Of a stretch of DNA of 39,061 nt, positions 21,987 through 28,914 are shown piece after piece. Position 1 is the stretch's first letter, and each line of letters opens with the position of its first letter. The position numbers were made by a program, and so were the translations under genes. This DNA comes from Candidatus Saccharimonadota bacterium (GTDB lineage Bacteria; Patescibacteriota; Saccharimonadia; Saccharimonadales; Saccharimonadaceae), in NCBI GenBank assembly GCA_017430725.1, contig JAFRMK010000004.1, positions 1 through 39,061 of the forward strand, read 5' to 3'. The notes beneath the pieces are model-generated. The model ran no database searches. It was not told the origin of the DNA and was given only the letters and a program-made list of their open reading frames with translations.

Positions 21987-22589
21987 ATGAGCAAAGAGAG
22001 TAACGCAATGCCTTTAGAAAAGCTGTTCGGGTCGAAGACACGAGCAAAATTATTGGCGCTTTTCTTCGATAACCCAGACAAAAACTACTATGTGCGGGAG
22101 ATAACGCGCGTGATTGAGGAGCAGATTAACTCCGTGCGTAGAGAACTTAATAACTTGAGTAAGCTTGGTCTAGTGAAGACTGAGAGCTATGAGAATAAAT
22201 TATATTATTCAGCCAATATGAAGCACCCTTTTGCGCGGCCGATGACTGAGATTTTTTCGAAAAAAATTGGTTCGGTCGAGGACGTTGAAGTGCACAGGGA
22301 TGTATGGGCGGAGTATGTGCGCCCGGTGAGTAATTTGATTGATGCTGTGCTAGTGACGAATCGTTTGGTCGGACAAGATGGCGTTGATTTGCTGATTATT
22401 GGTAACGATGAGAATAGAAAGCTGACGCGGTGGGCGGAGGTAGTTGAAAAACGGGAAGGCAAACCGCTGAACTACGTGATTCTCAGCAAAGAAGATTATA
22501 TTTATCGGAAGAGCGTGCGCGATAGGTTTCTGCGAAGTGTGTTCGCGTTGCAAGAAAGCGAGCGCTACGATCCGGACAATATTTTGTAG
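21987..22589 (+). CDS. Winged-helix transcriptional regulator with C-terminal nucleotidyltransferase-like domain
   Basis: 200 residues. N-terminal winged helix-turn-helix: LFGSKTRAKLLALFFDNPDKNYYVREITRVIEEQINSVRRELNNLSKLGLVKTES (about 13-68), of the ArsR/MarR-like type. The second half (about 105-185) has VDLLIIGN and alternating strands and helices reminiscent of minimal nucleotidyltransferase folds, a combination often annotated in CPR genomes as a transcriptional regulator. Catalytic residues of a transferase are not evident. Its target is unknown; the palindromic TTGTR-N5-TACAA sites elsewhere in this window have no assigned regulator and could be tested against it. The following gene starts 16 bases on, so the two are co-transcribed. 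Confidence 0.75.
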   Translation: MSKESNAMPLEKLFGSKTRAKLLALFFDNPDKNYYVREITRVIEEQINSVRRELNNLSKLGLVKTESYENKLYYSANMKHPFARPMTEIFSKKIGSVEDVEVHRDVWAEYVRPVSNLIDAVLVTNRLVGQDGVDLLIIGNDENRKLTRWAEVVEKREGKPLNYVILSKEDYIYRKSVRDRFLRSVFALQESERYDPDNIL

Positions 22590-22604
22590 AGAAGAGGAGG
22601 AAAA

Positions 22605-23054
22605 ATGTTTGACATTGAATTGAAGAATTCTGACGAGATGACGATTCGGGTAAAGGAAAAGACGGTAAATATTAATGTCGCACAATCGACCGTGGATGCC
22701 GATTTGCCGGTCGGAGAATTGAAGGGGGCGGGTGAGTATGAGATTGGCGATATCGTGATTAGCGCCGTAAAGACGAAAGAGGGTGGTGTGATGTATCGCT
22801 TGAATGTTGAGGGCATAAAGATTGGCTTGGTGGGTAGCGGCGTAAAGACGGAAGAGTTGGATGAGCTGGGGCCGATTGATATTTTGGGGACGGCAGATGC
22901 GAAGGTCGTGCCGGTGGTGGAACCAAAAATTGTGATTCCGATGGGGAATATGGACTTCTCCGAAATCAAGGCCAGCGTGAAGGTAGAGAAGAAGCTTCGC
23001 ATCAAGAATAGCTCGGCTTTGCCGCCAACGCTCGAGGTTTATAAGCTGGATTAG
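22605..23054 (+). CDS. MBL-fold-derived protein without metal site
   Basis: 149 residues. PVGELKGAGEYEIGDIVISAV, a YRLNVEGIKIGLVG strand pair, LDELGPIDILGT and EPKIVIPMG resemble the second half of UlaG-like metallo-beta-lactamase-fold hydrolases, in which GEYEIGDVxI and ePkiVIPmHy motifs occur. The metal-binding HxHxDH region is absent and the final His of the IPMHY motif is replaced (IPMGN). The protein therefore looks like a shortened, probably non-enzymatic relative. AGAGGAGG lies 5 bases before the ATG. It is transcribed with the wHTH gene. The relationship is by motif resemblance only. Confidence 0.6.
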   Translation: MFDIELKNSDEMTIRVKEKTVNINVAQSTVDADLPVGELKGAGEYEIGDIVISAVKTKEGGVMYRLNVEGIKIGLVGSGVKTEELDELGPIDILGTADAKVVPVVEPKIVIPMGNMDFSEIKASVKVEKKLRIKNSSALPPTLEVYKLD

Positions 23055-23087
23055 TGGTCGGCACTTGCAGAAACAGATAAGATAAGG

Positions 23088-23093
23088 TATAAT
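23088..23093 (+). promoter_or_regulatory. Leaderless-type promoter of rpmB
   Basis: TATAAT 6 bases before ATG 23100. Confidence 0.7.
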
Positions 23094-23099
23094 TGCGTT

Positions 23100-23291
23100 A
23101 TGGCAGTATGTGAAATTACCGGAAAAGGCAAGATGTATGGCCACAATGTGAGCTTTTCGCAGCATAAGACTCGAAAAGTTTTCAAGCCAAACATCCAGAA
23201 GCGCACCGTGACGGTGAACGGCAAAAAGGTGAAACTGAATGTTTCGACTTCGGCGCTTCGCACTTTGCGCAAAAAAGGTTTGATTAAGTAG
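23100..23291 (+). CDS. rpmB: Ribosomal protein L28
   Basis: 63 residues, the family's size. MAVCEITGKGKMYGHNVSFSQHKTRKVFKPN is the L28 start, and a basic C-terminus (STSALRTLRKKGLIK) completes it. 50S subunit. CxxTGK-type single Cys only, so the zinc-binding form is not indicated. Start determined by TATAAT 6 bases upstream. Confidence 0.96.
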   Translation: MAVCEITGKGKMYGHNVSFSQHKTRKVFKPNIQKRTVTVNGKKVKLNVSTSALRTLRKKGLIK

Positions 23292-23298
23292 TTTTTGA

Positions 23299-23304
23299 TA
23301 TAAT
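23299..23304 (+). promoter_or_regulatory. Leaderless-type promoter of the M50 protease gene
   Basis: TATAAT 6 bases before ATG 23311. Confidence 0.7.
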
Positions 23305-23310
23305 AAGGTA

Positions 23311-23952
23311 ATGGATATACGTTACCTTATTTTTGTGTTTGTAGTGACCGTGGGGTCGATGATTTTGCATGAATTGGCGCATGGATTTACGGCATATAAA
23401 TTAGGCGATGACACGGCAAAGCGAGATGGACGCCTGTCGCTGAATCCGTTGCGACACATTGATCCGTTTATGACAATTTTGGTGCCGCTGCTGTTGGCGA
23501 TAAGCGGAATGCCGGTGTTTGGCGGCGCAAAACCAGTACCGGTTGATACGCGACGCGTGAAAGGGGGAGAGTGGGGCTTTGCGTTAGTGGCGCTGATGGG
23601 GCCGCTGACGAATTTTATCTTGGCATTTGTGGCTTTTGCGCTATTGTATCTGACGGGGGTGAGTATGGACAGTCTGGCGGGGCTGTTTTTGCTGACGGCG
23701 GTGAGGGTGAATTTGGGATTTTGCCTGTTTAATATTTTACCCATTCCGCCATTGGACGGTTCGCGGATATTGTATGCCGTGGCGCCGGAGGGGGTACGGA
23801 GTTTGATGCGAGCGATGGAACAATACGGGATTATGATTATTTATGGCTTGCTGTTGCTGTGTGGCGGGCTGTTCTCGCAATATATGATGAATGCGATGAC
23901 GGGGATAATTCAGCTGTTTACTTGGTTGCTTGGTCCGTTTGTGGGGGCGTGA
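23311..23952 (+). CDS. Membrane site-2-protease-like zinc metalloprotease (M50)
   Basis: 213 residues with about five hydrophobic segments. HELAH (20-24) in the first segment supplies zinc ligands and the catalytic Glu, and NILPIPPLDGSR (about 145-156) supplies the third ligand Asp. A conserved GGAKPVPVDTRR loop and ALMGPLTNFILA follow the first part, as in the short rhomboid-neighbour M50 subfamily without PDZ or CBS domains. It would cleave membrane-embedded substrates; none is identifiable. The gene ends one base before the TATAAT box of the structured RNA downstream. Confidence 0.9.
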   Translation: MDIRYLIFVFVVTVGSMILHELAHGFTAYKLGDDTAKRDGRLSLNPLRHIDPFMTILVPLLLAISGMPVFGGAKPVPVDTRRVKGGEWGFALVALMGPLTNFILAFVAFALLYLTGVSMDSLAGLFLLTAVRVNLGFCLFNILPIPPLDGSRILYAVAPEGVRSLMRAMEQYGIMIIYGLLLLCGGLFSQYMMNAMTGIIQLFTWLLGPFVGA

Positions 23953-23958
23953 TATAAT
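23953..23958 (+). promoter_or_regulatory. -10 box of the structured RNA
   Basis: TATAAT directly after the M50 stop, 6-7 bases before the RNA's closing stem. Confidence 0.7.
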
Positions 23959-23964
23959 AGAACT

Positions 23965-24099
23965 GTCCTAAGTGAGCACATGATTTTCCTGTATAATCAT
24001 GTTTTCGGGAATTTGAGTCCGCAAGACTGTGGTCTTGGGGTCAGAGAATTTACCCACCGTGTTCATACCACGGGAAAACGAGCTTACTTAGGATTTTTT
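23965..24099 (+). ncRNA. Unassigned structured RNA of about 135 nt
   Basis: A 12-bp closing stem pairs 23966-23977 (TCCTAAGTGAGC) with 24082-24093 (GCTTACTTAGGA; one G-T pair), followed by TTTTTT, so the stem doubles as terminator. Inside are hairpins CATGATT/AATCATG (23979-23985/23995-24001), CAAGAC/GTCTTG (24022-24027/24032-24037) and CCGTG/CACGG (24057-24061/24069-24073), and a possible outer GGG/CCC with symmetric AATTT-containing internal strands (24008-24020 and 24038-24054). It has its own -10 box and no credible ORF. It is shorter than typical 6S RNA and lacks the SRP RNA apical motif. A small 6S-like RNA is possible but not shown. Confidence 0.7.
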
Positions 24100-24109
24100 G
24101 TGCTTGTGG

Positions 24110-24115
24110 TAAAAT
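24110..24115 (+). promoter_or_regulatory. Leaderless-type promoter of the Nudix-RNase H gene
   Basis: TGG-TAAAAT ending 7 bases before ATG 24123. Confidence 0.7.
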
Positions 24116-24122
24116 ATAAGCA

Positions 24123-25001
24123 ATGAAACAACGAATTCGGGTGACGGCGATTTGTGAGCGAGACGGCAAGGTTCTGCTGTTGAGGCGAGCGGCGGGGCGT
24201 GTTGAGGGGATGAACAATTACGAATTACCGACGGGGAAGATCATCTTTGGCGAGCAGCCGGATGAGGCGATGTCGCGAGTGATGTACGAGAATCTGGCGG
24301 TCGAGGCGCAGGAGATAACGTTGGAAGACGTCGTGACTTTTACGAACTTAGTGCATGCTTCGGAGCTGGCAAATCTGTTTATCGTGTATCGTAGCAGTTT
24401 TGAAGGGGTTGATATTAAGCTGAATAATGAGCGACATGCGGCCTATCAGTGGTGCGAGTTGAGTGAGTTGGACAAGTTGACGCTGGACGAGGCGTCAAGT
24501 ATGGTGCTGCAGATTATGCACGAAAGGGCGCATCCGGGAGAAGCGGTCAAAGAGTTGCGAGCCAAGACCGAGGGGAACTTGACCGAGGATGGCGTTGTGA
24601 CGATTTATACCGATGGGGGTAGTCGCGGTAATCCTGGTCCGAGCGGTTTGGGCTATTATATCGTTGACCAGCACGGCGAAGAAGTGAAGCGGGGCGGTGA
24701 ATTTTTGGGAATGTCGAACAGTCGATTGGCAGAGTATTATGGCCTGAAGGAAGGGGTTGAGCAGGCGATTGAGCTGGGATATAAAAAAGTGAACTTCGTG
24801 AGTGATTGTTTGATGATGGTGAACCAGATGAATGGGGTGTATCAGGTTAAAAACAAGGATTTGCTGCAAGTCTATAATGATATTTTGAAGTTGCTCGAGA
24901 ACCTGGAGAGCTTCAGCTTCAAGCATGTGCCGCGCTACAAAAACCAAGAGGCGGATGCCGAGGTGAACAGGGTAATTGACGCGAACATTGCGCGGAGTTA
25001 A
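24123..25001 (+). CDS. Nudix-like domain fused to RNase HI
   Basis: 292 residues. The N-terminal part (1-135) is a Nudix fold: RVTAICERDGKVLLLRR, then a Nudix box starting GKIIFGE but continuing RVMYENLAV instead of REUxEExGU, so two of the box's catalytic Glu are missing and hydrolase activity is doubtful. The C-terminal part (about 155-292) is RNase HI with all four acidic residues: TIYTDGGSRGNPGPSG, LAEYYGLKEGV, FVSDCLMMVNQ and NQEADAEVN. It should cleave the RNA of RNA-DNA hybrids. The fusion could give the RNase a nucleotide- or partner-binding module. Start fixed by the TAAAAT box 7 bases upstream. Confidence 0.9.
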   Translation: MKQRIRVTAICERDGKVLLLRRAAGRVEGMNNYELPTGKIIFGEQPDEAMSRVMYENLAVEAQEITLEDVVTFTNLVHASELANLFIVYRSSFEGVDIKLNNERHAAYQWCELSELDKLTLDEASSMVLQIMHERAHPGEAVKELRAKTEGNLTEDGVVTIYTDGGSRGNPGPSGLGYYIVDQHGEEVKRGGEFLGMSNSRLAEYYGLKEGVEQAIELGYKKVNFVSDCLMMVNQMNGVYQVKNKDLLQVYNDILKLLENLESFSFKHVPRYKNQEADAEVNRVIDANIARS

Positions 25002-25029
25002 GCACGAGTTAGCACTTAGCATAGGCGGA

Positions 25030-25058
25030 TTGCTAATTTGGTCGATTTATGGTAAAAT
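25030..25058 (+). promoter_or_regulatory. rnpB promoter
   Basis: TTGCTA (25030-25035), 17-base spacer, TGG-TAAAAT (box at 25053-25058); start expected at about 25065. Confidence 0.75.
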
Positions 25059-25064
25059 TTTGTC

Positions 25065-25413
25065 AAGCTCGTCGAAGTAGCCGCTGGCTTGAAAGATAGC
25101 GAGAGGAAAGTCCGGGCAGCACAGGATACGATAGTTGCTAACGGCAACCGCCCGCAAGGGTAGGAAAAGTGCCACAGAAACTAAACCGCTCCGACTTCGG
25201 TCGTGGTAAGGGTGAAAAGAGTGGGGTAAGAGCCCACAGGCTCTGCTGGTGACAGTAGGGTGAGGTAAACTCTATCGGCTGCAAGGAGGCCTAGATACCG
25301 TGATCCGCGGATGGCCGCTCACCGCTGGATCCCATGAGCAATCGTGGGGCTAGATAGATGGCTACTGCTTCAGCTTCGGTTGAAGTACAGAACCCGGCTT
25401 ATTGGACGAGCTT
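25065..25413 (+). ncRNA. rnpB: RNase P RNA (bacterial class A)
   Basis: About 349 nt. P1 pairs AAGCTCGTC (25065-25073) with GACGAGCTT (25405-25413), followed by T-run as terminator. The conserved CR-I GAGAGGAAAGTCCGGGC, the ACAGAAA element, GTAAGGGTGAAAAGAGTGGGGTAAGAGCCCAC, and the 3' CR-V region (AGATAGATGGCT, ACAGAACCCGGCTTA) are all recognisable. It is the catalytic part of RNase P, which matures tRNA 5' ends; all tRNA genes here need it. Confidence 0.97.
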
Positions 25414-25504
25414 TTTTGGTTGATATTGGTTTTTAGGAATATATAGTTTGTTCGGGTTCGTTGTTATGAACGGATATGTATGCGAGGCATTTGTAGAGGG
25501 GCGC

Positions 25505-25533
25505 AAAAAACCACCCATCAGGGGTGGCTTTTT
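25505..25533. terminator. Terminator of the infC-rpmI-rplT operon
   Basis: CCACCC/GGGTGG (25511-25516/25522-25527) with A-run on the left and T-run on the right, active on the minus strand and possibly on + as a back-up for rnpB. 25418-25504 holds nothing else recognisable. A TGTTGTA half-site with an A-tract lies at 25533-25546. Confidence 0.85.
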
Positions 25534-25556
25534 GTTGTAAAAAAAACTGAAACAGC

Positions 25557-25937
25557 TTAAGCTTTGGCTTTGGCCTTGGGCTGGCTGTCGGCAGATTTTT
25601 TGACGCTGTCACAGACGGCAGTGAAAGCCTGCGGATCATTGACGGCAAGTTCGGCAAGAACTTTGCGGTCGAGCTCGATTCCTGCGGTCTTCAGGCCGTT
25701 GATGAGCGTGCTGTAGTTGAGGCCATTAGCGTGCGCCCCGTTGTTAATACGGGTAATCCATAGGCTGCGTAGGTCGCGTTTGCGATTTCGGCGATCGCGG
25801 TAGGCGTAGCTGAGGGACTTGATTACTCCCTGTTTGGCCATGCGATAGCTGCGGGTGCGATAGTGCTGCATCCCTTTGGCGGCCTTGAGAATCTTTTTGT
25901 GTTTGGCGCGTGCTGGCACTCCTCGTTTAACTCTCAT
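25557..25937 (-). CDS. rplT: Ribosomal protein L20
   Basis: 126 residues: [65 protein letters not shown] and [35 protein letters not shown] are the L20 signature, with a Lys/Ala tail. Early 50S assembly protein and known autoregulator of this operon in other bacteria. It starts 2 bases after rpmI ends. Confidence 0.97.
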   Translation of the reverse strand: MRVKRGVPARAKHKKILKAAKGMQHYRTRSYRMAKQGVIKSLSYAYRDRRNRKRDLRSLWITRINNGAHANGLNYSTLINGLKTAGIELDRKVLAELAVNDPQAFTAVCDSVKKSADSQPKAKAKA

Positions 25938-25939
25938 GA

Positions 25940-26134
25940 TTAAACCCCCAAAGATGTCTTAATGTTTTTGGCGATTTTCCCCTTTACGATGGCAGAGGTC
26001 TTGATGTTGCGCTTGCGGGCCTTGGATTTCTTGGCAAGAATGTGATTGCCGAAGGCGCGCTCACGTACAATCTTCCCGCGAGGGGTGATTTTGACACGCT
26101 TGGCGGTGCCTTTGTGAGTTTTAAGTTTTGGCAT
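25940..26134 (-). CDS. rpmI: Ribosomal protein L35
   Basis: 64 residues: [41 protein letters not shown], the L35 pattern and length. AGGAAAGG lies 6-7 bases upstream of ATG 26134. The infC-rpmI gap (26135-26211) is about 77 bases and has no clear L20-type pseudoknot visible by eye. Confidence 0.96.
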   Translation of the reverse strand: MPKLKTHKGTAKRVKITPRGKIVRERAFGNHILAKKSKARKRNIKTSAIVKGKIAKNIKTSLGV

Positions 26135-26211
26135 TTTGGATACCTTTCCTACTTTAGTTAATATTGAGAGCGCTTTGGGGTGTAGGGAACCGGTGGGCGC
26201 TGGGCAACCTG

Positions 26212-26727
26212 TTACTTGTGGCGAACCAGGAAGATGAGGTTGCGGCCGGACATTTGCGACTTGCCATCGACGACGATGTCGGGTCCGAGCTTTTCGATGA
26301 TTTTGTTCATCAGTTCGGTGCCGATTTCTTTGTGGGCCATTTCGCGGCCTCGAAAGATAATCATCACTTTGACGCGGTCGCCGCCCTCGAGGAGTTCGAG
26401 GATTTTCCGGCATTTGATATTGAGGTCATTTTCCCCAATTTTTAAACCAAGTCTGATTTGTTTGAGTTCGCTGCTTTTGGCCTTTTTCTTGGCCCGACTC
26501 TGTTCTTTCATCTTTTGGTATTGGTATTTTCCCCAATCGATGATTTTGACAACTGGCGGATTGGCGTTTGGCGAAATCTCGACCAGGTCAAGACCAGCGT
26601 CGCGAGCCAGTAGTTGGGCATCGCGACTCGACATGATGCCAAGCTGCGCACCGTCAGCACTTATGACGCGAACCTCGGGATGACGGATTTCTCCGTTGAT
26701 GCGGGTGCGCGAATTATGGTTGCTGAT
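26212..26727 (-). CDS. infC: Translation initiation factor IF-3 with non-AUG start
   Basis: 171 residues from an ATC codon at 26727. The N-domain RINGEIRHPEVRVISADGAQLGIMSSRDAQLLARDAGLDLVEISPNANPPVVKIIDWGKYQYQ continues without break upstream of the first in-frame ATG (26634), so that ATG cannot be the real start. AAAGGAG is 7 bases before ATC 26727; ATT 26733 is the other possibility but sits 1 base from the ribosome site. C-domain KQIRLGLKIGENDLNIKCRKILELLEGGDRVKVMIIFRGREMAHKEIG is complete. IF-3 checks start-codon pairing, and an AUU/AUC start on its own mRNA gives the autoregulation known in E. coli. Confidence 0.93.
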   Translation of the reverse strand: MSNHNSRTRINGEIRHPEVRVISADGAQLGIMSSRDAQLLARDAGLDLVEISPNANPPVVKIIDWGKYQYQKMKEQSRAKKKAKSSELKQIRLGLKIGENDLNIKCRKILELLEGGDRVKVMIIFRGREMAHKEIGTELMNKIIEKLGPDIVVDGKSQMSGRNLIFLVRHK

Positions 26728-26763
26728 GGCAATACTCCTTTAAATTAGACTTGTTATGGGGTG

Positions 26764-26769
26764 ATTTTA
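26764..26769 (-). promoter_or_regulatory. Promoter of the infC operon
   Basis: TGC-TAAAAT on the minus strand; start near 26757 gives a leader of about 30 bases with AAAGGAG. Confidence 0.65.
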
Positions 26770-26786
26770 GCAAAAAACTGGGAAAA

Positions 26787-28310
26787 TTACAAGGGATGGC
26801 GGTATTGTAGGGCTTCGGCGATTTGGGTTTGGTCGATCTGGGGTGCGCCATCGAGGTCGGCGATGCTCTGGGCAACCTTGATGAGCTTGAAATAGGCACG
26901 TGCGGAAAGGTGATAGCGGTCGGCGGCATGGTTCAACAATTGTTTTGCGGTAGGGGTAAGTGAAAGTTTTTGGGCGATTTCGGCTGAACCGAGCGAGGCG
27001 TTAGAGGCGTCAGCGGAATGGTAGCGCAGGCGTTGGCGGTGGCGAGCTTGGCGAATCAAGTGGACTGCGCGGTCGTGTTCAGGGGTGGCAGAAGAGGCTG
27101 CGACGTCGAGAAGCTGTGCGTTATCGACCGAATCAAGACGTATGGTCATGTCGATGCGGTCGAGGATTGGGCCAGAGAGTTTCTTTCGGTATCGCTCGAT
27201 TTGATAGGGCGCACATTGACAGTCGTGCTGGTCGGAGCCAAGAAAGCCGCAAGGGCAAGGGTTCATGGCGGCGATGAGCATGAAGTTTGCGGGATAACAG
27301 AGATTTTGTCCGAGGTGGTTGAGGGTGATCTGATGCGATTCGAGTGGCAAGCGAAGCGCCTCGATGATAGCCGAGGAGAATTCGGGCAATTCATCAAGAA
27401 AGAGGATGCCGTGATGGGCAAGTGATACTTCGCCGGGCGTGAGCTTCAGGCTGCTGCCGAGTAGCTGAGTGAGCGTGAGGTTGTGTTGTGGGGCGCGAAA
27501 CGGGCGTTGGTCGGCAACGATGAATTGCGGGGCGCAGAGAGAATGGAGCTTGGTGATGGCGATACGCTCTGGCGGCGATGGGGGCGGTAGGAGGGCCTGT
27601 GCGGCACGAGCAAGCATGGTTTTGCCGATGCCGGGTGGGCCGCAAAATAGGATGTTGTGTCGTCCCGCGATGGCGACAGTGAGGGCGCGTTTGGCGGGTG
27701 CTTGCCCAACAATGTGGTCGAGCAAGACGTGCTTATGCTTATCTGTTTCTGTATTTTTTACAACAGGAGACAGAGGGGAAATGTGGGCGATTTGCTTCAA
27801 TTGTAGCCAACATTCGCGCAAATTGTGTACCGGAATGACGGTGATTTGCGACGCTACGAGGACGGCTTGTTGCGCGTTGCCGGCCGGAACAAAGATTTGT
27901 TCAATTTGGCGGTGCGCCGCGGCTTCGATGAGCTGAATAATGCCTCGGACGGGCCGAATATCGCCATTAAGCGCCAATTCGCCGATAAAAGCGCATTTTT
28001 GTAGGTCTTTTGGCAGGAGTTGGCCGGAATTGGCTAGAACAGCGACGGCGATGGCGAGATCGAGATGGGCGCCAGTCTTGCGCAGGTCGGCCGGCGCCAG
28101 ATTGATTGTCAACTTGGTTTTCGGGAAATCGAAGAGTGAGTTACGGATAGCGGAGCGCACGCGCAGGCGGCTTTCTTCGATGTCTCGGCCGGGGAGACCA
28201 ACGATATTGAGTCCGGGGAGCCCTCTCGAGGCGTCGCACTCTACGGTGATGAGGCGCCCTTCATAGCCGAACGGTATAGCAGAGTAACATTTTGCTGGGT
28301 GATATGTCAT
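26787..28310 (-). CDS. comM: ComM/YifB-type Mg-chelatase-like AAA+ ATPase
   Basis: 507 residues, family-typical. N-terminal ChlI/LonC-like domain (ITVECDASRGLPGLNIVGLPGRDIEESRLRVRSAIRNS, APADLRKTGAHLDLAIAVAVL), AAA+ core with Walker A CGPPGIGKT, Walker B GILFLDELPEF, and the C-terminal Mg-chelatase-like domain (NPCPCGFLG, RIDMTI). ComM helicases promote branch migration during natural transformation, so DNA uptake and recombination are suggested. Four Cys near NPCPCGFLGSDQHDCQC may bind zinc. ATG 28310 follows TATAGT by 6 bases; an upstream in-frame extension would run into tmRNA and is rejected. Codons 180-190 coincide with a TTGTR-N5-TACA site (27749-27763). Confidence 0.95.
   Translation of the reverse strand: MTYHPAKCYSAIPFGYEGRLITVECDASRGLPGLNIVGLPGRDIEESRLRVRSAIRNSLFDFPKTKLTINLAPADLRKTGAHLDLAIAVAVLANSGQLLPKDLQKCAFIGELALNGDIRPVRGIIQLIEAAAHRQIEQIFVPAGNAQQAVLVASQITVIPVHNLRECWLQLKQIAHISPLSPVVKNTETDKHKHVLLDHIVGQAPAKRALTVAIAGRHNILFCGPPGIGKTMLARAAQALLPPPSPPERIAITKLHSLCAPQFIVADQRPFRAPQHNLTLTQLLGSSLKLTPGEVSLAHHGILFLDELPEFSSAIIEALRLPLESHQITLNHLGQNLCYPANFMLIAAMNPCPCGFLGSDQHDCQCAPYQIERYRKKLSGPILDRIDMTIRLDSVDNAQLLDVAASSATPEHDRAVHLIRQARHRQRLRYHSADASNASLGSAEIAQKLSLTPTAKQLLNHAADRYHLSARAYFKLIKVAQSIADLDGAPQIDQTQIAEALQYRHPL
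27749..27763 (-). promoter_or_regulatory. TTGTA-N5-TACA palindrome inside comM
   Basis: Reads TTGTAAAAAATACAG on the minus strand, within codons for VVKNT. It is part of a 23-base segment identical to one just after tmRNA (28745-28767 region), so it may be a shared binding site or repeat remnant. Confidence 0.4.
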
Positions 28311-28316
28311 GGGCTG

Positions 28317-28322
28317 ACTATA
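28317..28322 (-). promoter_or_regulatory. Leaderless-type promoter of comM
   Basis: TATAGT on the minus strand, 6 bases before ATG 28310, back-to-back with the tmRNA promoter. Confidence 0.6.
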
Positions 28323-28334
28323 AGGGGTGAGAGC

Positions 28335-28363
28335 TTGAAATAAAAGCGTGAGTTTGATAAAAT
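28335..28363 (+). promoter_or_regulatory. tmRNA promoter
   Basis: TTGAAA (28335-28340), 17-base spacer, TAAAAT (28358-28363); the RNA begins 10 bases later. Confidence 0.85.
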
Positions 28364-28373
28364 TGAAACAGTT

Positions 28374-28742
28374 GGGGCTGACATAGCTTAGACGGATTAT
28401 TAACAACATGCAGGCGAGTCGCTTTGTACCGTAAGTACTTCCATAAATGCAGAAAAAACTGCTAGTAAGCACTTGGCTTATATGCCAGCTTACGCCTAGG
28501 ACTAGAATAATCTAGACCTGTTTCTTTGCGCGAGATACCATAGCGCAGAGAAATATCATACATATGGTATTAAGACAATTTCAGTGACGAGACATTGTAC
28601 GAAAACCCTGTCATGGCATCAGAACAGTTTTGTCTATTCCAGCTGATTTGAAGCACGCCAAGATTGAAAGAACAGACTATGCTCGTAGAATGCATGATTG
28701 AAGATTTTTCGGACCCGGAGGCGGTATCCGGCAGCTCCACCA
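28374..28742 (+). ncRNA. ssrA: tmRNA (trans-translation RNA)
   Basis: 369 nt with encoded CCA. Acceptor GGGGCTG (28374-28380) pairs with CAGCTCC (28732-28738), followed by A-CCA. A TTAGACGG element near the 5' end and CGGAC before the T-arm match tmRNA conserved sites. The tag frame begins at GCA 28449 and encodes AEKTASKHLAYMPAYA before TAG (28497-28499), with AAAT just before the resume codon. The T-arm has a perfect stem CCGGA/TCCGG but loop GGCGGTA instead of the usual TTCRANT. It rescues stalled ribosomes with SmpB, whose gene is not in the window. Confidence 0.93.
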
Positions 28743-28748
28743 CAGTTT

Positions 28749-28763
28749 CTGTATTTTTTACAA
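28749..28763 (-). promoter_or_regulatory. TTGTA-N5-TACA palindrome after tmRNA
   Basis: Minus-strand TTGTAAAAAATACAG starting 7 bases beyond the tmRNA CCA; identical over 23 bases to the copy inside comM. Confidence 0.45.
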
Positions 28764-28777
28764 CAGGCTTCAGTGAG

Positions 28778-28805
28778 AAAAAAGACCCGATTGGGGCCTT
28801 TTTTT
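28778..28805 (+). terminator. tmRNA terminator
   Basis: AAAAAAG...CCC pairs with GGG...CTTTTTT (28778-28788/28794-28804, one internal mismatch), with extra T. Confidence 0.75.
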
Positions 28806-28855
28806 GATTGTCGCGAGTGGGCGAGGAGAGCAGCGACGGCGACAGGATGGCGGAG

Positions 28856-28914
28856 CGAAAAAACAAAAACAAAAACAAAGAGCTTCGGTAACTGCGAGGA
28901 AAACCGAAGCTCTT
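28856..28914 (-). terminator. Strong leftward terminator
   Basis: 12-bp perfect stem AAGAGCTTCGGT/ACCGAAGCTCTT (28878-28889/28903-28914). On the minus strand it is followed by a long T-rich run (complement of 28856-28877). No leftward protein gene is upstream; a TATAAT on the minus strand at 29011-29006 could start a short RNA of about 130 nt that ends here. Confidence 0.65.

Noticed and set aside
23965-24099. SRP (4.5S) RNA
   Set aside because: The conserved apical GGTCAGG...GGAAG...AGCA motif is absent.
28311-28472. 54-residue N-terminal extension of ComM
   Set aside because: It would overlap the tmRNA 5' end and its promoter; ATG 28310 with TATAGT 6 bases upstream gives the family length.
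27749-28763. LexA/SOS box reading of CTGT...ACAG
   Set aside because: The spacing is 10 rather than 8 bases, and the copies at 5.6 and 29 kb show that the conserved core is TTGTR-N5-TACAA.
28570-28878. 102-codon minus-strand frame with ELPDTA resembling a sorting motif
   Set aside because: It runs antisense through the 3' part of tmRNA; the LPDTA is the complement of the tmRNA acceptor/T-arm.
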